The notes: generated by a model not told the origin, from the letters alone. Counted from the first letter of the stretch, positions 1-11,820 are shown. The stretch: 64,000 nucleotides of DNA from Gnetum montanum (GCA_015680685.1 MNCI01004181.1:369717-433716); one strand, 5' to 3'. Translations and numbers: made by a program.

Positions 1-1296
1 CCTATCATTCGGACGGCGTAAATCTCCTCTCTTCTCGAGGAAAGCACACCTGAATGGTACGATAATATCAAAACTTATCTTTTACAGGGTGAGCTACCGT
101 CTGCATTAACATGCGTGCAGAAAGACGCAATCCGTAAGCGAGCTAGGCAATACGTCATCATCGAAGACAACACTCTCTGTAGACGCTCCTTTGATGGCGT
201 GTTGCTTACCTGCGTTGACAAAGACCAAGCGCAACATATAGTCAGCGAGGTTCATGAGGGACTGTGTGGCAGCCACGTAGCACCACGGGCCATGGCCCTA
301 AAAATCCGTCGCTTAGGATACTACTGGCCACGCATGGAAAAGGACTTCCTGACAAAGGTTAAAACTTGTGACACATGTCAGCGTCATGCAAACCTCATCC
401 ACGTGTCACCCACAGAATTGCATACAACGCAGATAACATGGCCATTTCAACGATGGGGGCTAGACATCATAGGACCCATCACGCCAAAATCTTCTGCGGG
501 GCATAGCTTCATTATTACCGCTACTGAGTATTTTACGAAGTGGGTAGAAGCTGTCCCCCTACGAAAAATCACATCCCAACAGGTTTGCCATTTTATCTTG
601 GACAACATAGTAACCAGATTTGGTCTCCCGATGACTATTGTGACCGACAATGGGCCACAGTTTAGTAGCACGGATACCAAATCCTTCTGTGATAACCTAG
701 GCATTAGACAGTCTTTTTCCTCCCCCTATTACCCGCAGGCGAATGGTCAAGCTGAAGCGTCAAACAAGATAGCAATCAATCTACTTAAGAAAATGCTCGA
801 CAGTAACAAGAGACGGTGGCATGATAAAACCCTCTATGTGCTATGGGCGTACCGTACTACATGTAGGACAGCTACGAGTAGTACGCCCTATAGCTTGGTT
901 TACGGATCTGAAGCAATGCTACCTCTCGAGTTGCAAATTCCTTCTCTGAGAATGGTCCTCTCCGTGGTTATAACTGAGGCTCAACACACCGAGTCTCAAA
1001 TCGCAGATCTGGATTCAGTGGAAGAGAAGCGGATACAGGCTCTTGACACAATTGAAAAATATCAAGACAAACAGCGCCAGAAACATCGCCACAACCTGCA
1101 ACAGCGCCCAATCAAGAAAGGAGATCTTGTTCTCAAGGCTGTGCGTGAACCCATAGGCAAGTTCTCTGCAAACTGGGAAGGCCCTTTCTTGGTGATCGAC
1201 GGGTATAGTAACAGAGCGTTCAAATTAGTAGATGTCAACGACAACAAATTAGCAAACCCTATGAATCATGTATACTTGAAGTGGTATTTCATCTAG
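1..1296 (+). pseudogene. Integrase end of Tat pol, element A
   Basis: Integrase inserts the retrotransposon cDNA into host DNA. The frame is open from base 22 to the TAG at 1294-1296, with one TAA at 19-21 where element B has CAA. Visible parts: the linker after RNase H, the zinc-binding region (HEGLCGSH followed by CDTCQRH), and the catalytic core with first Asp in WGLDIIGPI, second Asp in TDNGPQFS and Glu in NGQAEA. The C-terminal part contains KKGDLVLKAV and a beta-rich tail. The enzyme half is intact apart from the upstream nonsense codon and is better preserved than the same region of B, which has three stops here. It is followed directly by the minisatellite array. Confidence 0.9.
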
Positions 1297-1347
1297 CAGC
1301 ATCTACGGTGTCGACAGCAGGTATGGTAGTACTCGTCCGCTATGACG

Positions 1348-1812
1348 TAAAACTGGCATCACGCGTCCGCTACAACGTGACACTGGCACTGACCGTCCAC
1401 TACGACGTAAAATTGGCATTCCTCGCACGCGTCCGCCATGACGCTAAACTGGCAAGTTGTAACCGTCCGCTACGACGTAAAACTGGCAGTGTTGTACAGG
1501 TCCGCCAAGACGAAAAACTGGCACCGTTTACACGTGTCTGCCACGACGCTAAACTGGCGTAGGTACGTAGCCGTCTACTGAGATGTGAAACCAGCACAGA
1601 TCTATCCCTGGGCCATGACGCGAAAATGGCATCCACAGCACGGTCTGCTGAGACCATAAATCAAACATACCGCCGTCCGCTACGACGTAAAACTAGCACT
1701 TCTCGGTCTGCCCGGACTTTAAACTGGGACCATGGTCTGCTGGGACTTAAAACTAGTAACGACAGTCTACCAGGACTTAAAACTGGGACTTACAGACTGC
1801 CACCATATAAAT
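1348..1812 (+). repeat. Minisatellite array after pol (element A)
   Basis: About fifteen degenerate copies of a 24-25 bp unit whose core reads GTCCGCTACGACGTAAAACT followed by GGCA, separated by spacers of about 4 to 20 bases. The best units are near 1350, 1470 and 1677; later units drift to GTCTGCYNGGACTTAAAACT. It starts about 50 bases after the pol stop codon, so it lies in the 3' untranslated part of the element. The same array is in element B at 20058-20560. Tandem repeats in the 3' UTR are known from Tat/Ogre-type elements. Confidence 0.9.
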
Positions 1813-2892
1813 CAAGCGAGCGTGATCATCTCTGTACAGCTACACAGCCAATGGGGTGGGATGCTGAGACAGTCCTAGCGTCGCCACCCCACCGGCATCC
1901 TACTGATTCCTCGGATAAGCTAAGAGGCATCTTACTAATCCCTCAGAGATGCCACCACCGCGCCCGCCGTAGTGGTGGTACCTCTAAGAGTTTCGCCTCG
2001 CCAACCGGAGCCCCGACGAAATCCTCGTCGACAACGGCCTCGGGACCCTCCACCGATCATCGCTATCGGACGCTGGCTTCGCAAATTCATCTGGCTGGTT
2101 CCTTGTCTAACCAGTCAGGTGCACTGCGTCTGATGCCTTTTGGCGAAGGTATGCGGGGCCAATCATTAGGATTGGCGGCCTCGGCCTTACGCTCCAGCTC
2201 TTTCTTCATGTCTCAATGACTCTATCTCACATCAAACGGCGCTCGTTTCGGCAACCTCGCCCCTTGTTCACACGAGCAATGGTGTCCTCTGTTTTCTTTT
2301 GTGGTTGCAGGTTACTTGCCTTGGAGAATGTCGTCCAAAGGTGTGTCCATCTGAGCGGTGAAGTACAACAGTGTGTTGAAATGGCTGCTCAGGTTTGCCC
2401 GACCACTTAACTCTGCACGTCTATACCTCACACAATCCTACCCTTAACCCTTGTTTCCTTCATCCCCACCACCCGGTTCCCATACGCAAAACCTACATAT
2501 GCAAGTATTCATTTTCCGCACTCATGCTAGCAGAGACATCGCAGAAAGTGATGTGCAACGCTCCTTTTGCACGCATTCCTGCTATAATCGGTGACAGAGA
2601 AACCTCAAACTGACATGCTACGCTCGTCTAAAAGCATTCCTGTTGACATCAATGTGCGTACGTTTCTGTGCGTCCGAGCATATTTCATACCCCTACCATC
2701 ATAATCCATTTTGCATCTTCCCCGAACCTGTTTCCAGCCATATCCTTCTGTCTCCCATTCCCTCCAGCTTTGCTCTTCCATGATGACAGGGCAATTCTTG
2801 AGTAGCCATGGATGCACAATGTTCTTGCTTCTACCGATCCGGTGTTTCGTATTCTTTGTCGACGTCTTTCGGGTAAGCCCTCCAACCATCCA
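1813..2892 (+). other. 3' untranslated region of element A
   Basis: No coding sequence is visible. The stretch aligns throughout with 20561-21647 of element B, so it is a conserved noncoding part of the family between the minisatellite and the polypurine tract. Its open frames are not conserved between the two copies. Confidence 0.7.
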
Positions 2893-2902
2893 CAAAGAGG
2901 GG
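2893..2902 (+). promoter_or_regulatory. Polypurine tract, element A
   Basis: CAAAGAGGGG lies four bases upstream of the LTR start TGAAACACC, the position expected for the plus-strand primer of reverse transcription. The same sequence is at 21648-21657 in element B. Confidence 0.8.
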
Positions 2903-3411
2903 CCATTGAAACACCGTTAAAAATCACAAGTCGGCTTCACGCAAAGATTCACAATTCAGGCAAGGGTGCATCTCAGCATTCCAGAGGGGGGAATAAGACA
3001 GAGCAACGCCAAGAGGCGCGTAGCATCAAGTCCGCAACTTCCTATGCAAATTCCTAATCTTTCTATGCTTTTGACTGTTTACGCTATATCACGCAACATA
3101 GTGTAATGACGCTCAGCGTGATGGTGTTTCGACATAGTCCGACATCAGAAGGATGGTTGCTTCAGCATAGGGAGAAGCTTGAGCAGCGTGATATGCGATC
3201 TCTTGTGTTAAGTCTTTTGTTCAAGGACAAGTTTATGCTCTATCACACACGGCAGCGTAATGAGCGTAACTAGCTCCAAAATAGTCGAAGGCGGAGTCTA
3301 GAGAAGCACAACGTTCGACACTTTTTCTCCCGGCGCATGAATAACTTGTCTTTACGCTCGTTACGTGGCGGTGCGTATCATTGCGTATTTCATCACTAAG
3401 GCCAGACATTG

Positions 3412-3548
3412 TTTACGCTTCGTTACGCGCAGCTGCGTAGTGAGCGTAAATTAGTCATTATTTACACTTCGTTATGCGCAGCTGCGTAGTGAGCGTAAAC
3501 TAGTCATCATCTACGCTTTGTTACGCGCAGTTGCGTAGTGAGCGTAAA
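3412..3548 (+). repeat. Three tandem imperfect palindromes in LTR U3
   Basis: Three units of about 39 bp at a 50-bp period (near 3412, 3461 and 3511). Each begins TTTACGCT-like, ends AGCGTAAA and is centred on CAGCTG or a close variant, so each can fold as a hairpin. Element B's 5' LTR has one degenerate unit near 6263. The position upstream of the TATA box is that of U3 enhancer repeats. Confidence 0.8.
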
Positions 3549-3795
3549 ACAATTTTGAGCATGTTGTTTTTATACCGGATTACGCTCATACACGCAACAC
3601 AACGCGAATGAGTGTAATACAGCCTGAAAGCAATTGAAGCACGCTCAGCATGTACCTGCTCTTCACGCGCACAACACGCAAACGAGCTTGTTGTGCGTAG
3701 TCACAGTCAGACTTAAAATGATCAAGTCAACGGAACCCGAAATATCCGGGACCCACGTCATTAGGGTTGCACCTTTTCCACGGAGTGTCGCGGCC

Positions 3796-3803
3796 TATAA
3801 ATA
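3796..3803 (+). promoter_or_regulatory. LTR TATA box, element A
   Basis: TATAAATA in the LTR, conserved at 6553-6560 in element B. Transcription and the U3/R border are expected roughly 30 bases downstream. Confidence 0.7.
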
Positions 3804-4674
3804 CCTCAGTTGATAAAGATACAAAAAAAAGAGGGGGGGCAAAAATCAAAGAAGCAGAGACATTTTTCTGAGCACCAGAGCACTTATCACTTTTGTTGGC
3901 GAGAAGTCAAAAGGGCAAGAGCATTTTCTGAGCAAGGAAGCATACCTTGAGAAGAGAAACAAAGGGCAACCTTTTGGCAACTGCCGACAGCACCATCCTT
4001 CAGCAAGAACAGGGCACAGTGCGCTTGAGCCTTAGCAATAGGAGAAATCATTCCTTCGGGAAAGATACGACCATTTCTCCTTTAGGGATCGCTGCCCTGA
4101 GCAGAACCTACTTAAGGCAAAGGAGCAGAACAGGGATTGTGAGATCGTCTCGCCTAATTTGCAGACTCTACCGGTCAGAAACAGTTGATCGGCAGACTTC
4201 AGAGCTTGACCATCCTTGCATCCCAGCTTTAGCCTACGAGGTAGATCGAACTTCTGTCTGGACAGTTTCCTTGTTGTTTTGTGCTCATTTTTGCATCAAG
4301 TTATTGGGGGTCTCTCCCATTGTAACGTGACATATAAATCATACATTCTTTCAAAAATCGAAGCATAGATCTTTGAAAATCATGCGTTTCGCTCCTGATT
4401 AGCATCTCTTCGGCGTGTTTGACGTTATTATTGTAGCGGTCCATCCACGTCGTTTTCCTCCCAGTTCACGATCCGCCAAATCAAATTGCAGCACGCAAAG
4501 ATCCGTAATTTTCATCGTTTTACTGACTTGTAAGTCCCTGTCTGATCGACAAGACCGTTCAGGGTGCCATGGATTCGCTTTTTCCAGCATAGCCCTCGCG
4601 CGGATCCATGGTTAAAACTGTACACACGGAACCTCGATCGGTATTTTCAGCTGCCGACGTTTTCTGTCGTTACA

Positions 4675-5529
4675 ACATACTAGTCTTCGAGGAAGTCAAC
4701 TTTTCCCTAATAGGCATTTGTTGTCTTCTCAATTACACTTGTGATGTACAAAGGTATGGTTAAGTGTAATTGAGGCATATGATTTTTGTTATTTTATGTT
4801 TTATACTTCTAGTGCTTAAAATAGAGAATTGAAGTATTTTAATAACTAATTTAACTTAAATAATTAACTAATCCTAACATAAGCATCCAGTCCTACTTTC
4901 CATACACATCTTGAACTCATGTATCCACTACTAGGATTACCAAGTGCTACACTACTAGGCAAACCAAGCAATAAAGCTACTAGGATTACCAAGCGAATAC
5001 GTGTTTATGCTTAAAGCGGTCATACTTATGTGTTTAATATATTTAGCTTTATTAATTAACTAGTCACTTGAAGTCTAATTTAGCTTAATTAATTGCATAA
5101 TTAATAAAAATAATAAATGCATAAGTAAATTATTAATCTAATCCAAGTGCTACAAGGTTTGATCGAAAGGCTCATCTTTATTACTATTCACACTAGTGTG
5201 GTTCAAGTACAACAATGCTTGAATAAAGATCTATACATTGTGTAACTCCTGCTGTGAACACTTAGAGAAATATTCTAACTCTCAAATGGAAAAAATGCAA
5301 GAGATCTACTACAATTTTCACTTGACATCCATAAACATGGCTGGTGATCACATATTTATAGTTTTATTCTAGAGCTATGTCGATGGGATCCCATAGACAC
5401 AGCAAACACTATGTCGATGCAGCCCCATCGATGAGGCAACACCACGTAGATGGGGCTACATCGATGGGATCCCATTGATGTGGCCATGTCAATGAGGGCC
5501 CATCAACGAGACATAACAACAATTCATCA
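4675..5529 (-). repeat. 3' LTR of element D, truncated
   Basis: On the minus strand it begins TGATGAATTG at 5529. It shares with the LTRs at 27910, 40733 and 45900 the stretch GTATGGTTAAGTGTAA or its variant, the phrase around ACACATCTTGAAC, and the AATAAAGAT-rich part. Its far end is missing because Tat element A is inserted at 4674/4675. Confidence 0.75.
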
Positions 5530-5797
5530 TCCAATAATACACTGTAATTAGGATCTTAATGGTCATGCATATCCCAACACATTGGCCTCCACAAGGGCCC
5601 TCATGAGCATCCTGGAGGATGCACAGTTGATTAGCATTGGGAACACACCAACAAACCAAGCCATTAGCACACACCTTATAAAGATGTCTATTGATCTCCT
5701 TAAATTGTTTGGCCTAATGAAGAAATTTTTGTTTCTTCATGTTATTTAGCTCTTGTGGCATCTCCTAAGTGAGAAGGTAGGTAAGAATGCCATCGTA
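5530..5797 (-). pseudogene. Integrase zinc-finger fragment of element D
   Basis: Minus-strand translation gives the RNase H-integrase linker and start of integrase: WYDGILTYLLT, then RHLYKVCANGLVCWCVPNA, then ILQDAHEGPCGGQCVG. It resembles the Athila pattern of cysteine/histidine spacing and GGH. The frame stops after IKILITVYYW and joins the 3' LTR directly, so the catalytic core, the integrase C-terminus and the polypurine tract are deleted. The other end is cut by insertion of element B at 5798-5802. Confidence 0.75.
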
Positions 5798-5802
5798 CCA
5801 GT
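5798..5802. repeat. Left target-site duplication of element B
   Basis: CCAGT directly before the 5' LTR; the right copy at 22885-22889 reads CTAGT. Four of five bases match and the difference is a C to T transition. Both copies lie in the same spot of D's pol, which supports a single insertion. Confidence 0.7.
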
Positions 5803-7249
5803 TGAAACACCGTAAAAACTTGCAAGTCGGCCTCAGGCAAAGGTTCGCAATTCAAGCAAGGGCGCATGTCAGAATTCAGAAGACAGAGCAGCATCAAGGG
5901 GTGCATAGCATCAAGTCCTCAACTTCTTGTGCAGATTCCTAATCTTTCTATGCTTTTTCTGTTTATGCTATATCACGCAATGGAGCGTAATGGTGCTTAG
6001 CGTGATTTTGCTTAGACACAGTCCGGCATCAGAAGGATAGTCGCTTCGGCATAGGGAGAAGCTTGAGCTGCGTAATATGCAACTCCTTGTGTATTTCGCT
6101 AAGTCTTTTTGTTCAAGGCCAGGTTTATGCTCTGTTATGCACGGCAGCGTAATAAGCTCCAGAACAATCAAAGGCAAAGTCTAAGAAAGTGTGATTGCTC
6201 ATCATACGCTCATCACGCAACGCAGCGTATCACAGTGTATTACATCGCCAAGCTAAACATTGTTTACGCTTCATCACGCGCGACTGCGTAAGCAAGCGTA
6301 AAATAGCTTTAACTCCATTATTTCCATGTTACATTATGCTCATACACGCAACACAGCATGAATGAGCGTAATATAACTCGAAGACAGCCAAGACATGCCC
6401 GACATGCGTCTCTTCTTCACACGCACAATACGCTCATTCGCGTATTGTGCGTAATCAGGAAGTTTAACACAAAAGCGGTCCAGTCAACAGTGCCCAAAAC
6501 ATTCGGGACACACGTCATTAGGGTTGCGCCTTTTCCACAGGGCATCGCAGCTTATAAATACCCTAGTTGACAAAGATACAAAGGTTGGCAAATTAGAGAA
6601 GCAGAGGCATTTTTCCGAGCACCAAAGCACTTATCACTCTTGGAGTAGAGATACAGAGAGCAGTGCTTTGGCAATTGTTGACAGCATCACCTTACAGTAG
6701 AAACAGAGCACAGTTCGCTTTGAGCATCGACGACAGGAGTAATCATTCTACTGGGAAGACTCTATCGGTCAGAAACAATTGATTGGTAGACGTCAGAGCT
6801 TGGCCTTCCTTGCATCCCGGCTTTAGCCCACGAGGTAGATCGGACTTCTGTTTGGACCGTTTTGCTTGTTGTTTTGTGCTTGCTTCACATCCAGTAATCG
6901 GGGATTCCCCAGTGTAATTTCTCATACAAAATATACATTTTTTAAGTCAAAGCGCAGATCTTGAAACTACGTGCTTCTCTTATGTCAGCCTCTTCTTACC
7001 GTGTTTAGCGTTATCATCGTTGCAATTCGTATACATCGTTTTCCCTCGATCTACGATTCCTCGAATCAGATCGTTTTCACGAAATATTCATCGGTTTACT
7101 GATTAGTAAGTCCCTGTCTAATTGACAAGACCATTCAGGGCACCGCGGATTCGTTTTTCCAGCATAGCCCTCATGCGGATCCGTGGTTAAAACTGTGTAC
7201 ACGGGATTTGGGCGGTATTTTCCAGCTGCCGACGTTTTCCGTCGTTACA
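5803..7249 (+). repeat. 5' LTR of element B
   Basis: A 1447-bp LTR, TGAAACACC to CGTTACA, followed by a primer binding site. It matches 2907-4674 and 21662-22884. It has a TATA box at 6553-6560 and one palindromic TTTACGCT...AGCGTAAA unit near 6263. It is the only gap-free LTR of this copy. Confidence 0.9.
6553..6560 (+). promoter_or_regulatory. LTR TATA box driving element B
   Basis: TATAAATA in the same context as 3796-3803 in LTR A. It would start the genomic RNA about 30 bases downstream. Confidence 0.7.
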
Positions 7250-7255
7250 ATTTTC

Positions 7256-7272
7256 TGGCGCTAGAAGAAGGG
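7256..7272 (+). promoter_or_regulatory. Primer binding site of element B
   Basis: TGGCGCTAGAAGAAGGG starts six bases after the LTR end. TGG at the start pairs with the CCA end of a tRNA. I did not identify the tRNA. Confidence 0.65.
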
Positions 7273-7493
7273 CCTTTTAGGTTCCGATCCGAATATTTCG
7301 GGTAGCCCTGTTAGCAATCCATACCCTAAACCGTAGACGTAATACCTCCAGGGAAGTTTACGGTAGATCGTGTGGTGTAGATCGGTCTCAGCAACGGTTC
7401 CTTTGGAATCCTACAAGGTAGAAAGCCTATTTGTGATCTTATTGCCAGCCATTTTTAGATCTGATTACCAGTCATCGTCAATCTCATTAATCA

Positions 7494-10009
7494 ATGGATT
7501 CCTTTTTTACAACCACAACCGCCATGGTTCCTGCTAATTTGGGTGCCACATCTGTGAACCCTATCGCGGTCACAAGACCGACTCCTGGCGCAACAGGATC
7601 TCAGGGGTCATTGCGCCGTTCATTGCGTCTTCAGGGAAAAGAGCCCATCTTTAAGGTTATAACCCCTGAAGAATACAACTTTATATGTGTTAAGATCCAG
7701 GCGAAGCTGGCTCTCAGCCAAGCCGAAGTCGAAGCAAAGCGAAACTTTGAGGTGGTCCACCGGGGGGGCCAGGATTTCAAGCCAACAGCTTACGACATCA
7801 TTCCCTTGACTGAACACCAACATGAGCTCATCACACAATTGGTCATGGCCAAAGGCCAGGCCTCACAAGCTGTGGTGGAGCCCCAGCATAGGGAGGAGGA
7901 AGAGGATGAATTCGCAGCCCAGTTGGAACATTCGTTCCATACTCTGAGCCCCCAAACGTATATAAATCCCTTGTTTCCTTTCAACGGAGAGGCCGCTCCT
8001 CTTGACCTAGCCATGACTGCACAGATGCAGTTCCCTGCCATGCCGCAGACCACTGCGCAGCTGTCTGGGCCTCAAGCACAAATACCGCCCAATAACATGG
8101 GGGCAGCTTCGTCACCGCGGGTTCTCCGCGTTCCGGCGGTGGTCCCCGCGACCACCGTGCCCCATTTCATCCCGCAGATTTTTCCGCCTCCGCCCCCTCC
8201 AACTCAACAGATCACCACAGCTGTTCGGCCACAAACATACATCCAACAGCCGGCCATAGGTCAGTGGGCCAACCCGGCGGCGCAACATACCCAGTCTGTG
8301 GTCTATGGCGTGCAATCCTCCGTTACACCTGCAACGCAAGTTCCACAGGCAGTATCGCAGTATCCTCATCCTTATCTCGTGCAGCAGGCGACGGCTAACC
8401 CCTCGGTGCAAGCCAGCAAGTGGTGGTCTTCACAGGCTCCCTTGCTTGCTAGGATCCCCGCCCCACAAGCAGCCAGTCAGCCAATCCCGTCATTTCCGTT
8501 CCCTCGCGCCGCCCTCCCGGTCCAACCTCCTATGCCTTCTGCATAAGCACCTCCGTCAACGGGTCTGGACCAAGCCTTCCAACTTATACAGACTCTCACC
8601 TAGGAGGTTCGACACCTCAAAGCCGCTGGTTCTGATATTATTCAGATCATGGACTTTTACCAGGATGATCCGATTAGTCCAGCGGTCCCTATGCTATCGT
8701 TGCCGCCAGGGATGTCTCTGCCTCATTTTACCAAGTACAATGGGGAGGGAGATCCCAACGCTCACCTGGTCACATTCAGGTCTGAGTCCTTGTTATTGCA
8801 ACAATGGCCACACACTATCATCTGAGTCTTTGCAATGTCCCTAACAAGGAAAGCTTTGGATTGGTACCGAGCCCTCCCACGCTCTTCCATCTTAACCTTG
8901 GAAGAGCTGTTGACCCAATTTGTGACCCGCTTCAGATATAACTTGAAATCGGAAGTCACATTGGATCAGCTCATGAGGGTGAAACAAGACCTGCTCGAGC
9001 CCGTCCAAAGGTTTATACAGCGTTGGAATGCAACCTTGAATGAGATCCGCGAGCCGATCGCGGATTCGCATCTACTTGCTATATTCAAGGGGGCAGTCAA
9101 TGACTTTATTAAGTCAAAACTGTATTATCTTTCCCCCGACTCTCTATACCAGGCCTTCGCTCAAACTAGAAGCATCCAAGATGCTGCGGAGGCCAGCAAA
9201 GACCCGGCGTATGTCGCCTACAGGAACGTGCATAACAAGGGCAAAGACAAGGGCAAAGCAGTGACAATGACAGTAGCTGTAATAACTGAGAATACAAAGA
9301 CTAAGAACAAGAAGGCACCCACGGTGCCTCCTGAAACCACGGTTGGTGCCGGCACCAGCCAAGACACAGCTGCCCCTGAAAAGGCCCCCAGCCTAAGCTA
9401 AACTTTGAGCGTAAGGATCGCTCAAAATACATGGCATTACCTGTAAAGCATTCTGAACTGCTGAAACAACTGTTAGGGGCAGAACACATTCAACCTAAGA
9501 AGGTGTCCGAGGAAGCTCTAAAGCGTCACAGATGTCATTGTGAACTGCTGAAGAACCCTTCTCTAGCCTTACCTAACGAGCCACCAGTTCCGAGATCTTT
9601 CAGGCTGGATCATTTCTGTGACTACCACCAGCTGTGTGGTCACGATACGGATTACTGTTGGGCGTTGAAAGACGACATTCAACGTATGCTGGACGACGGT
9701 TCACTCAAGTTAGACAGCAGCAACCCGACACGCCCAGAAAACCAAACGTTGTACGTGTATAAGGACCCGTTGAACGCAAACGATGATCCTTATACAATCA
9801 CTGTGGTAAGTACGGACAGTGGGGGGAGGGAACCGCCAAAAAAAACCTTTTGTTTTGCGTATCCCTGCCAACTCACCAAGGGGGCCAACCATTTCATCGG
9901 CAGCTGGTGGGGTCTCGAGGCTGCCCTTCATCATACGGGCACCTTCTTAGATACACTCTCTGTCGTGCAACAGCAGTCAAGCCGTAGCCTCGTCCGCGCC
10001 CACGCCTAG
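7494..10009 (+). pseudogene. Gag of element B
   Basis: Gag forms the retrotransposon particle and binds its RNA. The start ATG at 7494 opens a proline/glutamine-rich N-terminal part. The same frame runs on to 9401 through stops at 8544-8546 (TAA), 8601-8603 (TAG) and 8823-8825 (TGA). The conserved core follows: LPHFTKYNGEGDPNAHL, KALDWYRALP, EELLTQFVTRF and VQRFIQRWN, typical of Ty3/gypsy capsid. A frameshift near 9395 leads to the frame 9431-10009, which holds a zinc-knuckle-like CDYHQLCGHDTDYC and LKDDIQRMLDDGSL, the form seen in Tat Gag. The copy is non-functional. Confidence 0.85.
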
Positions 10010-10338
10010 GGCACCCTTCATTATCAGGGTGCCAAAACCACAAGCTGCTCCTCTCACACAGGGACAAACCTCCAACCAAAAGCGTCAACCCTCACCTCCC
10101 AAACAAAAGGGAAAAGACACAAACGCAACGAAAGACCATTCTACGCTTGGCTTCCCTAAGCCTAGGCCCCCTGGCCTCTGTGCCTCCACCTATACCTCAG
10201 GGGCAGGATAAAGGTGCAAAAACGCAACCGCCTTCTCTTGGCAAGAAGAAAGACAGCCCTGCGACTGATACCGTTCCACCTCGGGAGATCCGTCTCTTGG
10301 GCCGAATGGAAGAGGACAAGGGAGAAAAACAACCTAGC
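10010..10338 (+). other. Gag-protease linker, decayed
   Basis: A basic, proline- and lysine-rich stretch whose reading switches frame more than once. No domain is recognised. It connects the Gag zinc-knuckle region with the protease frame that becomes readable from about 10339 (EKNLLDAFTQVKQALKQK). Confidence 0.5.
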
Positions 10339-10877
10339 TGAGAGAAGAACCTCCTCGACGCATTCACGCAAGTTAAACAGGCTCTCAAACAAAAGAACAT
10401 AATGCTGAGCCTTTACGACCTACTTATGACGTCTCGAGAACACCGCGAGGCTATAGTTCGCATGCTGACATCCATATCAGTGAATGAAAGCTTACCAGCA
10501 GAGGAGGAAGCGATACATGCTGTCATGTTTCCTTCCGAAGCTAAGCAACCTACGCCTTCCTCACTGACCTTCCACGACAGGTCTATCAAAGACGACCCTG
10601 AGAAAGGTGAAGTCACAACTGAACCTATGTTTATCACTATTCGGGTCGGTCAATACCGAATCCAGAGAGTGCACGTGGATGATGGCGCAGCTACCAACGT
10701 CATTCCCTATTCCATCGTGGATAGTTTGGGTCTGGTCGACCAGATCACGCCCACGATGACGTCCTGCATAAAATCGTTCAATGGGGCACGGGTTCAAGTT
10801 AAGGGGACGGTGCGTATTGAGTTTGTGGCGGGGGGTCAATTCCCAACAGAGGCCACTTTCTTAGTCGTCGAGGAGAT
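10339..10877 (+). pseudogene. Aspartic protease of element B, cut by N gap
   Basis: The retropepsin that matures Gag-Pol. The ORF from 10402 is open up to the N gap. The catalytic region reads RVHVDDGAATNVIPYSIVDS, the Tat form of the D-x-G active site, after a lead of about 90 residues. FVAGGQFPTEATFLVVEE just before the gap is where Tat proteases begin their second lobe. The missing 216 bases would fit the rest of that lobe (about 70 residues). No stop is seen in the visible part. Confidence 0.8.
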
Positions 10878-11093
10878 NNNNNNNNNNNNNNNNNNNNNNN
10901 NNNNNNNNNNNNNNNNNNNNNNNNNNNNNNNNNNNNNNNNNNNNNNNNNNNNNNNNNNNNNNNNNNNNNNNNNNNNNNNNNNNNNNNNNNNNNNNNNNNN
11001 NNNNNNNNNNNNNNNNNNNNNNNNNNNNNNNNNNNNNNNNNNNNNNNNNNNNNNNNNNNNNNNNNNNNNNNNNNNNNNNNNNNNNNNNNNNNN
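10878..11093. other. Assembly gap (N)
   Basis: 216 Ns. It hides the protease end and the place where a pol splice donor would be expected, and it weakens any claim about what follows protease directly. Confidence 1.
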
Positions 11094-11249
11094 GTTATTA
11101 CTTAGCAATTTTATTTCACGTATTTTTACGTTACTTTTGCCAGGTTCTTACGCTTGTCATTTATCTGCACACTGTTGTCTTTTTCATACGCATGGTATTC
11201 ACATTTCTTGACTACTGTAGCACATTTAAGCTTTTCGTATTATGCACTA

Positions 11250-11820
11250 GCCCGCAACAGCCTTAAACTAGTTACGCAGAATGGTATACTATCACTCTTC
11301 GTGCTTGCTTACGCAGTAGGCCCGCAACGGCCTTAAACTAATTATTAGATTACGCAGAATCGTATGATGGCCCGCAACGGCCTTAAACTAGTCCTGGCCC
11401 GCAACGGCCTTAAACTAGTCCTGGCCCCCAACGGCCTTAAACTAGTCCTGGCCAGAAACGGCCTTAAACTAGTCCTGGCCCGCGATAGCCTTAAACTAGT
11501 CGCTAGGTTACGCAGAGTCATGTAATGGCCCACAACGGCCTTAAACTAGTTACGTAGATTTGTACGCCTTTATCATTTACGCTTGTTGTATTACGCCACG
11601 GCCCGCAACGGCCTTAAACTAGTTACACATAAATGTATACTATGATTCTTTACACTTGATTACGCATCTAGCCCGCAACAGTCTTAAACTAGTTACCCAG
11701 AATTAAGCATTATCATCATTTACGCTTTCTCTACATTACGCATCCGGCCCACAATGGCCCTAAACTAGTCTCTAGTTTTCGCAGAATCGTATGACGGCCC
11801 GCGATGGCCTTAAACTAGCA
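11250..11820 (+). repeat. Minisatellite array between protease and antisense gene
   Basis: Twelve copies of a unit with core GCCCGCAACGGCCTTAAACT followed by AGT, at 11250, 11319, 11370, 11397, 11423, 11450, 11477, 11527, 11600, 11670, 11746 and 11796. The middle copies are 27 bp apart; others carry longer spacers with TTACGCAGAATNGTAT. The core matches the array after pol at 15 of 20 aligned positions in the same orientation, so the two arrays look related. On the minus strand it lies 3' of the antisense gene. Confidence 0.9.

Larger units (their letters stand above)
1..4674 (+). mobile_element. Tat-lineage Ty3/gypsy element A, 3' part
   Basis: The 3' end of a large Ty3/gypsy retrotransposon; its 5' part lies outside the window. 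In order: end of pol with integrase, a minisatellite array, about 1.1 kb of untranslated sequence, a polypurine tract and the 3' LTR. Its sequence runs parallel to element B from 18722 onward, so both belong to one family; B carries the extra archaeal-type RNase H that defines the Tat lineage. The LTR ends at 4674 and is followed by sequence homologous to an Athila-type LTR, so A was inserted into that LTR. The target-site duplication cannot be tested because the 5' end is missing. Confidence 0.85.
2907..4674 (+). repeat. 3' LTR of Tat element A
   Basis: The LTR begins TGAAACACC and ends CGTTACA, giving the usual TG...CA ends, and matches the LTRs of B at 5803-7249 and 21662-22884. At 1768 bp it is about 320 bp longer than B's complete 5' LTR, partly because a palindromic unit is present three times at 3412-3548. 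A TATA box lies at 3796-3803. The LTR is rich in TTACGC and its complement GCGTAA. Confidence 0.9.

Noticed and set aside
447-704. Minus-strand ORF opposite the integrase
   Set aside because: Shadow of the plus-strand integrase frame, without a counterpart of its own in element B.
11250-11820. CRISPR-like array of repeats and spacers
   Set aside because: Units are degenerate, spacing is irregular, spacers repeat the same TTACGCAGAAT words and the context is a plant retrotransposon; it is a minisatellite.
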